Shown here: piece after piece, positions 7,759 to 13,180 of the stretch
Position numbering within the stretch: the first letter of the stretch is position 1
Layout of the letters: the number at the start of each line of letters is the position of its first letter
Source of the DNA: DATGZX01 sp035296965
GTDB taxonomy: Bacteria; Planctomycetota; Planctomycetia; Gemmatales; Gemmataceae
NCBI GenBank assembly: GCA_035296965.1
Contig: DATGZX010000401.1
Span: 1 to 29,704 of the forward strand
Direction: 5' to 3'
DNA length: 29,704 nt
The notes under the pieces: model-generated
Database searches by the model: none
What the model was told of the DNA's origin: nothing
The model's input: only the letters and a program-made list of their open reading frames with translations
Made by a program: the position numbers and the translations under genes

Positions 7759-9618
7759 TCAATGGTGCGCTCCTTCATGGTTCGCCGGATTCCTCAACAC
7801 CTCCTGCGTCCGCGCTCGGACCTCGGCAGCAACCGCGGCCGCGCGTGGTTCCGTCGCTAAGAGCAGGCCCGCCTTTTGTCTCAGCGATTTGATGACCCAG
7901 CGGCACTCCCCCGAAAGTTCGTCCTGATTGTCGCCCACCAGTACCAGGGCTTCCGTGTACTTCTTGCACTTTGCCAGCGCACCCGGGCTATCGTCCTCCA
8001 GCACATCTTTGCGGAATTTTTGGTTCATGACGGCGACCTTGGCCGGCGTCTGGATCTTGTCTGCTCGGGCTGCCAACCGGGCGTCAATCTCCTTCGTGAG
8101 GTCGTCGAGTTCGGATATGGTCGTCGCCAACTCCGGGTGGGCCTTCTTCTGCGTCGCCAGGTAGTCGCGCATTTTGTGTCCGAATTCGACGTAGCGGGTG
8201 ATCCTGCCGCGGATGTGAGTGACGAACGTCAAGCCATCTTCCAGGATGCTTTCGACTTCGGCGCGCTGCTTCTTCTGTTCGTGCTTCGCGTAAATCGCCC
8301 CGAGTTCGTCCCTCACCTGGCACGTGGCCATGCCCTTGTATTCCGCTTTTTGGCCTTCCAGATCCAGAATATATTGGCAAGGCCCGACACCCAGAGTATT
8401 CCGCATCACGTCCACCACGGTGTAGGCATCCAGGGGCGTTTGTTTCCAGCGATTGATTGGATAGATGACCACGGGCCCCTGGAATTTCAGAGGTCGCTTC
8501 TGTAGAGGCTGCAAATACGCTTGTCCATTTTGGTCCGACCAGCAGGGGTAGGGATATTCGCCGAGCACCGTGTTCCAGCGCCGGCGGTTAGCGGGAAGGT
8601 GATCTTCCTCACTGCCGAGCCATGAGGGCTTCACGTACGCCTTGCCCTGTTCCCCCGGCAAAAGCATCTCCCAGCTATCGGTCAAGCCGTTGGTCCGCAT
8701 GAAATCGACGCGCCATTGGCCGGAGAAGGGCAATTTCCAGTCGAGGGGCAGGACCCGGCCGGCATCCGCAGCCATGAGTTCGCGCGTATGCCAGATTTGC
8801 GGTCCTTCCAGAACAGCCACCCATATTTTCTTCCCCTCGAAGCCGATTTCCGATGCCTTGACGGCCCTCTGCTCGCCTTGACCCTGAAGAGCTGCCTTGA
8901 CGTCATCCTGCCGGTTCTCGAACACGCACATGACGATGGCGTCGCCGTTGCCTGTCAGGTGCAACAGGAAGTTTTCGCCAGGCAGCTCGACGTTGTCCGG
9001 AGGGACGGTCCGGGCATCGACCACGATATCGTCCGCGAAGAAGTCCGGCAGCACGATGAACCGGCCCGGGCAATCGACGCGCAGTCTGCCCGCGCCGGGA
9101 CCAGGCTCTGCCTGCACGTACGCGTCACCTTTCTTGATGCGGAACTTCGCCGTCACCTCGCCGCCCTGGGCGGTCTTGTAGGTTGCCTCCACGCATACGG
9201 CTCCCTTGGAGTGCTCCACCAAGGCGGCGCGCACGAGTTGACCGGCCGGCTCACCCGTGGAGGTGAGCAGTTGCAGCCGGAGCCGGGCGACAATGGCCTT
9301 GCCTCCTGCGGAATAGATTTCCACTCCCGAGTCGTGTTTGCGCAGCACCGCCACAATCCGTCCGTTCGTCAGGACTGCGTCGCCCGCGAAGGACTGCACC
9401 TTCTCTTGTGCTGGGATCTGGGTCCAACTCTGGCGATTTGCCAAAGCCGCGGGAGCCAAAGGCTCGGCGGCAGGCCGACGAGTATCCCAAACGGCGATTC
9501 CAGGGGGCAGGTGGAGTGCCGGGTTCTGAGCGTCTTCAGCCGCTCGTGTGGAGCTTGTTTGCAGCAGACCCAACGCGAGAAAGATCGCTGCCGTTCGAAC
9601 GAGTTGGGTCCGCATCAT
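7759..9618 (-). CDS. Exported protein of unknown function (619 aa)
   Basis: I do not recognise a named family. The N-terminus (MMRTQLVRTAAIFLALGLLQ, then TSSTRAAED) is a signal peptide. Residues ~45-330 are rich in beta strands (VQSFAGDAVLTNGRIVAVLRK, GEVTAKFRIKKGDAYVQ, CPGRFIVLPDFFADDIVVDAR), suggesting a beta-sandwich of the carbohydrate-binding or glycoside-hydrolase-accessory type. Residues ~335-450 hold WSDQNGQAYL and VIYPINRWKQTPLDAYTVVD. The last ~170 residues are helical and charged with heptad character (EHEKK- and KEIDARLAAR-like stretches), probably a coiled coil. The start at 9618 is supported by GGAGGCGG 5-10 nt upstream. It probably acts in the periplasm or outside; the stop abuts the heptamer array. 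Confidence 0.8.
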   Translation of the reverse strand: MMRTQLVRTAAIFLALGLLQTSSTRAAEDAQNPALHLPPGIAVWDTRRPAAEPLAPAALANRQSWTQIPAQEKVQSFAGDAVLTNGRIVAVLRKHDSGVEIYSAGGKAIVARLRLQLLTSTGEPAGQLVRAALVEHSKGAVCVEATYKTAQGGEVTAKFRIKKGDAYVQAEPGPGAGRLRVDCPGRFIVLPDFFADDIVVDARTVPPDNVELPGENFLLHLTGNGDAIVMCVFENRQDDVKAALQGQGEQRAVKASEIGFEGKKIWVAVLEGPQIWHTRELMAADAGRVLPLDWKLPFSGQWRVDFMRTNGLTDSWEMLLPGEQGKAYVKPSWLGSEEDHLPANRRRWNTVLGEYPYPCWSDQNGQAYLQPLQKRPLKFQGPVVIYPINRWKQTPLDAYTVVDVMRNTLGVGPCQYILDLEGQKAEYKGMATCQVRDELGAIYAKHEQKKQRAEVESILEDGLTFVTHIRGRITRYVEFGHKMRDYLATQKKAHPELATTISELDDLTKEIDARLAARADKIQTPAKVAVMNQKFRKDVLEDDSPGALAKCKKYTEALVLVGDNQDELSGECRWVIKSLRQKAGLLLATEPRAAAVAAEVRARTQEVLRNPANHEGAHH

Positions 9619-9747
9619 GGTTCCGCCTCCAGAAGTGTAAACGAACTTCCCAATGCTTGGTTCCCGGCAGGTGCTTTACTTTTAGCGAGGTGCTGCCTTG
9701 GCGCCTATCAATTTACACTTTGTGGCACTCGTCGGCAAAACTTAGCA

Positions 9748-9810
9748 AAAAGGGGACGGGGACCGTTTACGGCGTCGCCCTGTGCGACGAAACGGTCCCC
9801 GTCCCCTTTT
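9748..9810. repeat. Long palindrome, 21-bp perfect arms with inner 6-bp stem
   Basis: Bases 9748-9768 are the exact reverse complement of 9790-9810 (AAAAGGGGACGGGGACCGTTT). Inside, 9773-9778 (CGTCGC) pairs with 9784-9789. The AAAAGGGGAC...GTCCCCTTTT outline is typical of REP/BIME-type repeats mobilised by RAYT transposases, and a RAYT remnant lies 2.2 kb away at 11960-12095. It could also end transcription, since it lies between divergent genes and shows a T-rich tail at 9807-9818 on the plus strand. Confidence 0.85.
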
Positions 9811-10042
9811 CCCTTTTTGCAGCCCTCCCCGGAGCACAGGCCGAGCCGCGGCCGCGAACCTCGAGAAAAGGGTGGAACGATGATCGAGCAGGCTTCACGC
9901 ACCTATTGTCCGCAGCCCGGCACATCCCGGCAACGGCGGGCCGGATTCTTCATCAATCTATCATCGGAATGCACGGGCCCGACTCAGCGTGCGGAAGAGA
10001 AGGGGAGGCGGCTCCGCTAAATCACCCTGCACGATTCCGCAG
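9811..10042. other. Non-coding stretch between two palindromes
   Basis: I see no gene in this stretch. Overlapping frames run through it on the plus strand, but they continue from the antisense of the 619-residue gene and show no protein-family signature. The region lies between the REP-like palindrome at 9748-9810 and the second palindrome at 10043-10120. Confidence 0.5.
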
Positions 10043-10120
10043 ATACTAGCCCGAAGCGTAAGCGAGGACTTCGCTAACGCGAGTGTCAGCGAGGACCTCG
10101 CTAACGCTTCGGGCTAGTAT
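10043..10120. repeat. Palindromic element with 25-bp inverted ends
   Basis: Bases 10043-10067 and 10096-10120 are inverted copies with a single mismatch (ATACTAGCCCGAAGCG outer part, then GTAAGCGAGG against GTTAGCGAGG). Between them the GCGAGGAC(T/C)TCGCTAACGC unit is present twice in direct orientation, so the element contains nested hairpins. AGCCCGAAGCG-type ends are a recurring intergenic repeat style in Planctomycetes. Its right edge falls exactly on the stop codon of the GNAT remnant at 10120-10122. Confidence 0.85.
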
Positions 10121-10297
10121 CAACCGATTTGCGCACCGCCGCTTAGCGCGTCCGGATTAATGATAACGTAGCGCACAAAGCCGCTGTGCAGCGTGTAGTT
10201 GTGGTAGAGGCCACGCGCGCGGTGATTGGTTTCCTTGGTGTGCCAGTAAAGGCGCGACCATTTCTGCGCCGCCATCTCGGCTCGCAACCAATCGATC
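10120..10297 (-). pseudogene. C-terminal remnant of a GNAT acetyltransferase
   Basis: Reading the minus strand from about 10297 to a TGA at 10120-10122 gives some 58 codons: LIDWLRAEMAAQKWSRLYWH, TKETNHRARGLYHN, YTLHSGFVRYVIINPDA. The W-H-T-K-E-x-N-H-R-A-R-x-L-Y ... GF-x-R-Y pattern is the last helix-strand of GNAT N-acetyltransferases (acyl-CoA-binding fold). No N-terminal half or start codon precedes it: sequence identity to the GNAT family stops where the 82-bp dispersed repeat (10298-10379) begins. The gene is therefore decapitated and presumably not expressed. Confidence 0.8.
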
Positions 10298-10379
10298 AGG
10301 CTTACGGCTCTTTTTCTCCGTTGCCTCCGTTATCTCCTGTTCAATGCTTTTGTTTTCGCCCCGGGGTTGCCGCAGTCCG
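10298..10379. repeat. Dispersed repeat, copy 1 of 2
   Basis: This 82-base stretch aligns with 12582-12664 in the same orientation, with a few substitutions and two 1-base gaps. The shared core includes CCTCCGTTA(T/C)CTCCTGTTCAA and GGGGTTGCCGCAGTCCG (one copy has AGGG). It contains no open coding frame in common with a known family. The left edge coincides with the truncation of the GNAT remnant. Confidence 0.85.
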
Positions 10380-10416
10380 CGAGGAGGATCTCATGGTGAG
10401 GATCGACCCGTGAAGG

Positions 10417-10422
10417 TATAAT
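10417..10422 (+). promoter_or_regulatory. Putative -10 box (TATAAT) of the zinc-ribbon operon
   Basis: A consensus TATAAT lies 38 nt upstream of the zinc-ribbon gene start at 10460. The -35 candidate 17 nt upstream (TGGTGA) matches the consensus poorly. Confidence 0.5.
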
Positions 10423-10459
10423 CTTGGAGAGGAGCAAGAAAACACGAAGGGAGCGGTCC

Positions 10460-10999
10460 ATGCAGCGCGTCCGAGTAATCATTCAGCATAACCCGAACGA
10501 TCCAGGCGACGACCTTCGATGGGCGGCCAGAGTGCGCCGGGACCTCTGGACGCACTCGCCGGTCGAAATTGATCCAGACAACCCAGTGCACGGCACGCAC
10601 CGAGACGCTGAGCGCAATGCATACTTCGAGTTCGCCACGGATCGGTTGCCTGAGGTCGAAAGAGTCTTGCAGGAGTTCGGCTACGCTGATCGGGCAAGGG
10701 TTGAGGTCGTTCAGGAAGCAGCAGGAACTGAGTGTGTGAACTGCGGAAACATCGCGCCGGAATTGTTCACGGTTTGTCCCACCTGTGGGTTCCGCGATAT
10801 CGATCCGTGCCCGTATTGCAACAACGAAGTCCGGCGGCTGGAGTATATTCCGGAAAGCGGAGACCTCTTCAAATGCCCAAAATGCAAGCACCGGGTCAGG
10901 TTCCAGTTTAATGATCCCTTGTTTGACGCAAGTGGGCATTACAACCAGCCGTTGGTGCGTGTCGGTCCTGCCGAGGCCCCGGTCGCCCATGATGTTTGA
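10460..10999 (+). CDS. Zinc-ribbon protein of unknown function
   Basis: From ATG 10460 (GAAGGGAGCGG just upstream) the product is about 179 residues. The first ~95 residues (MQRVRVIIQHNPNDPGDDLR, then YFEFATDRLPEVERVLQEFG) look like an alpha/beta domain without cysteine. The rest carries three to four zinc-binding CxxC knuckles: CVNC, CPTC, CPYC and CPKC (residues ~92-150), enough for two zinc ribbons. The gene is followed with an 11-nt overlap by the nucleotidyltransferase-like gene at 10989, so the two are almost certainly cotranslated and may work together. I do not recognise a named family. Partner, substrate and role are unknown; nucleic-acid or protein binding through the ribbons is inference. 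Confidence 0.82.
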   Translation: MQRVRVIIQHNPNDPGDDLRWAARVRRDLWTHSPVEIDPDNPVHGTHRDAERNAYFEFATDRLPEVERVLQEFGYADRARVEVVQEAAGTECVNCGNIAPELFTVCPTCGFRDIDPCPYCNNEVRRLEYIPESGDLFKCPKCKHRVRFQFNDPLFDASGHYNQPLVRVGPAEAPVAHDV

Positions 11000-11687
11000 C
11001 GAACACGGACACGTCCTCATTACCCCTCGGGAACTCCAGCAATGGGCCTTCGACGATCCCGATAGGTTAATCAACCACGGGCTCCTCCAAGGCACCCCAA
11101 TGGGTTTCCCGACTTACAACCAGTATGCCCGGTTCGTCGATCACTTATCTGACCGGCTGGGCATCCACCCCCACCACTTTCTGTTTCGCGGGAGCACGAA
11201 GATCGGGTTCAGCATTTCGCCCAACCTGAAGAAGAGGAACGTTTGGAAACGCTTTGGACCGAGTTCGGATCTTGACCTGGCGATCACCGACCCACATTTC
11301 TATGCCACCCTGGACGAAGCGGTCCGCCGGCACGATCGGCTACCCGAAAATCGGGAGCAGGTTTATCGCTATCGAACCGGCGCCGAATTCAAGAAGTACC
11401 AGGATCGGATCGATCAAAAAGGCCGTCATGACTGTTACCGCTTCTTCGATCTGCCGCGTGGATTGGCCTGCCTGGGCGAATTAGAAGAAGTGTTGAGAGA
11501 CGCACCGATCGCCGACTGCTGCGTCCACCAGTTCATCGAATTCAAGGCGTTCATTTTCCGAGATCGCTGGGCGGTCCATCGCCGCTACCACACTGATCTC
11601 GATGATCTCCGTCATGGACTGACGACCAAGCATGAGCCACTACCACAAGCACCCCAGGAACCTTTCCCAGCGGATGCCGACACTTGA
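10989..11687 (+). CDS. Nucleotidyltransferase-fold-like protein of unknown function
   Basis: The product is about 232 residues from ATG 10989 (a second ATG follows at 10992). The stretch FLFRGSTKIGFSIS followed by FGPSSDLDLAITD resembles the beta-polymerase-type nucleotidyltransferase signature: GS, a helix, then a strand with D-x-D (SDLDLAI). The C-terminal part (YRYRTGAEFKKYQDRIDQKG, AFIFRDRWAVHRRYHTDLDD) is helical and basic. Proteins with an F-R-G-S ... SD-L-D core occur as small stand-alone nucleotidyltransferases in defence and toxin loci, which is the reason to flag this pair; no such role is shown here. Its start overlaps the zinc-ribbon gene by 11 nt. The alternative is a solitary housekeeping enzyme of unknown substrate. 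Confidence 0.72.
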   Translation: MMFDEHGHVLITPRELQQWAFDDPDRLINHGLLQGTPMGFPTYNQYARFVDHLSDRLGIHPHHFLFRGSTKIGFSISPNLKKRNVWKRFGPSSDLDLAITDPHFYATLDEAVRRHDRLPENREQVYRYRTGAEFKKYQDRIDQKGRHDCYRFFDLPRGLACLGELEEVLRDAPIADCCVHQFIEFKAFIFRDRWAVHRRYHTDLDDLRHGLTTKHEPLPQAPQEPFPADADT

Positions 11688-11892
11688 CATGTGGCCTGGC
11701 TGCGCAGCGAGCCCGGTCGGCAGACCTCGCCACCAGCACCAGTATGGGACGGGCGGCAGAAGAAACGGTGAGCGGTTCATACCCCCGGTTGAGTCCGGAG
11801 TCCGCGTCGGTTATCTTAGGACCGAATCGCTTCGAAATCCTCCGCACTGCGGCGGACGGCCTATCAGCTGTGCGCGGGTCTCGCACTCGGGT

Positions 11893-11932
11893 TGACCGAA
11901 GGTCTCCCCGAACGTGAGGAGACCTTCGGTCA
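11893..11932. repeat. 15-bp perfect hairpin inside transposase debris
   Basis: Bases 11893-11907 (TGACCGAAGGTCTCC) are the exact reverse complement of 11918-11932, with a 10-nt loop. A related GGTCAGGAGACCTCC stretch follows at about 11947-11961. It lies just downstream of the RAYT remnant, where the C-terminus of that gene would be, and looks like a REP-type palindrome. Confidence 0.75.
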
Positions 11933-11959
11933 GCGGTAGCGGCGAGGTCAGGAGACCTC

Positions 11960-12095
11960 CGCCGAGCGCGGGGCCGGCCCGCAAAGGATTGCGTTCGACA
12001 TAGCGGTGCACGGTTAGCAAATGCTCATCTTGCTTGGATGGCAAAAGCCTTGAAACGGCCCTGATAGAGGTGACCGGTACGCGGCGGCTGCGATC
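11960..12095 (-). pseudogene. Remnant of a REP-associated tyrosine transposase (RAYT, Y1_Tnp)
   Basis: On the minus strand one frame reads RTGHLYQGRFKAFAIQA and then, after a one-base shift at about 12039-12043, the next frame reads DEHLLTVHRYVERNPLRAG. Together they match the core of RAYT/TnpA_REP transposases (HxxGHxxQGRFKxFxIQxDEHLLTVxRYVERNxLRA), which cut single-stranded REP hairpins in the IS200-like manner. The catalytic HUH part upstream and the C-terminus are absent, and one extra A (GCAAGATGAG against expected GCAGATGAG) breaks the frame. The gene is dead. It lies among palindromic repeats of the kind RAYTs act on. Confidence 0.8.
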
Positions 12096-12146
12096 GCAAT
12101 ATCATTTAGAACCAGGGCGCGGATCTTCCAGTGAGATATCTCGAGT

Positions 12147-12392
12147 TTAGGCCTCAACCGGGATCGCCTCCAGCTGATCTTCCCGTAACTCGATGTAGGC
12201 AGGCTTCGGCTTGCGGCGGACGATCACTCGGTATATCTGCGACCCTTCTGGACCTAAAGGACCACGTAGCTCGACAATTCGTCCTCGCCGCCAGCCGGAA
12301 TGGCGAATTTTGACCAAATCCCCTAGCTTCAGTAAGGGAATCGACGGCAATTTAACACTCTTAACAGGCTTGGAAACCTTCTTTGTGGGCAT
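12147..12392 (-). CDS. Small SH3-like/KOW-like protein
   Basis: The product is 81 residues from ATG 12392, with GGAGG 8 nt upstream; the longer frame to 12422 has no better start. The core LKLGDLVKIRHSGWRRGRIV followed by ELRGPLGPEGSQIYRVIV and ELREDQLEAIP has the spacing of an SH3-like barrel (G-D-x-V-x-I, then G-R-I-V-x-L, then Y-x-V), as in short planctomycete proteins of unknown role. The N-terminal 20 residues are Lys-rich (MPTKKVSKPVKSVKL), compatible with nucleic-acid binding, which is inference. It stands alone on its strand, between the RAYT remnant and the second dispersed-repeat copy. Confidence 0.7.
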   Translation of the reverse strand: MPTKKVSKPVKSVKLPSIPLLKLGDLVKIRHSGWRRGRIVELRGPLGPEGSQIYRVIVRRKPKPAYIELREDQLEAIPVEA

Positions 12393-12581
12393 CGCTGGAG
12401 CCTCCGCGGTTAGGCAACCCAAGGCTGTCGCCTGAGAACTCTCCGTAATTGAGTATACATGATACCGTCAAAGGAAATCGCTAGGCCAATGCACGCATCG
12501 CGCCAATCGTGAAGGGAGGGCAAGTCAAGGGGTATGCCCGCAGGGGGATTCCCGTGATGGGCAGACGCAGCAGGCGGCGCC

Positions 12582-12664
12582 AGGCTTCACGGCTATTTCT
12601 CTCTGTTCCCTCCGTTACCTCCTGTTCAACGCTTTTCTGTTCGCCCCAGGGTTGCCGCAGTCCG
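12582..12664. repeat. Dispersed repeat, copy 2 of 2
   Basis: This is the second copy of the element at 10298-10379, in the same orientation. A 76-codon minus-strand frame crosses it but consists of the translated repeat and is not called as a gene. The rest of 12393-12739 holds no gene that I can support. Confidence 0.85.
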
Positions 12665-12704
12665 TCCATTATGATGGATAGGCAGTCATTACGGTACGGC
12701 CTGC

Positions 12705-12733
12705 CTGACACGAGGGCATTGCTCTGTTAAACT
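12705..12733 (+). promoter_or_regulatory. Promoter of the DUF433 gene, probably leaderless
   Basis: CTGACA at 12705-12710 (five of six with TTGACA), a 17-bp spacer, then TAAACT at 12728-12733 with an upstream TG (TGTTAAACT, extended -10). The expected start of transcription, 6-7 nt beyond the -10, falls on the ATG at 12740, and there is no ribosome-binding site, so the mRNA would be leaderless. Confidence 0.75.
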
Positions 12734-12739
12734 ACAGTC

Positions 12740-13108
12740 ATGGAAACGCAGACGACGAATATTGATTCCAAGACGCCGGCGGTCAGCCAGGAGCACATCG
12801 AGGTTTCACCCGGCGTCTGTGGCGGAAAGCCTCGCATTGCGGGCACCCGGATTCGCGTGCAGGACATCTACGTCTGGCATGAACTCCAGGGTCAGTCGGC
12901 GGACGAAATTGTTTCCCAATTCCCGCATCTCACTCTTGCCGACGTGCATGCAGCACTGACGTATTATTTCGATCACCGCGACGAAATTCAGCAGCAGATG
13001 AAGGCCAGCGACGCCTTGGTGGAGGCGCTGAAGCAGAAGTACCCTTCCAAACTTCAAGAGAAGCTCCAAGCAAGGAATGCCCCAGACTCTTCGCTTTCAT
13101 CTTGTTGA
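12740..13108 (+). CDS. DUF433 antitoxin-like protein
   Basis: The product is 122 residues. IEVSPGVCGGKPRIAGTRIR followed by VQDIYVWHELQGQSADEIVS and FPHLTLADVHAALTYYFDHR is the complete DUF433 domain (winged-helix, VapB45-type antitoxin), residues ~20-85. The last ~40 residues (EIQQQMKASDALVEALKQKY) form a helical tail of the kind that blocks the toxin. DUF433 proteins are normally followed by a DUF5615 PIN-like toxin. Here the expected toxin start (ATG 13077, overlapping by 32 nt) begins MPQTLRFHL, like DUF5615 proteins, but family similarity ends after about 10 residues. Expression would come from the promoter at 12705-12733 without a 5' leader. Confidence 0.9.
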   Translation: METQTTNIDSKTPAVSQEHIEVSPGVCGGKPRIAGTRIRVQDIYVWHELQGQSADEIVSQFPHLTLADVHAALTYYFDHRDEIQQQMKASDALVEALKQKYPSKLQEKLQARNAPDSSLSSC

Positions 13109-13112
13109 GTCC
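13077..13112 (+). pseudogene. Possible N-terminal stub of a DUF5615 PIN-like toxin
   Basis: ATG 13077 overlaps the 3' end of the DUF433 gene, the usual arrangement in DUF433-DUF5615 pairs. The first residues, MPQTLRFHLVES, resemble the N-terminus of DUF5615 proteins (MPxxIRFHLDE), where the strand carrying the first acidic residue lies. After this the frame shows no further likeness, and 70 nt later the type IIG gene begins. The match is short, so the call is tentative. Confidence 0.35.
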
Positions 13113-13180
13113 AGGCTCTCCGTCGGTTATCCTGACGCCAAAGAGTATAGATTTCCCCTGGCGAACCAAAGGACAACCTC

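Noticed and set aside
12481..12711. 76-codon minus-strand frame
   Set aside because: It is mostly translation of the dispersed repeat at 12582-12664, which also occurs at 10298-10379 without a shared frame.
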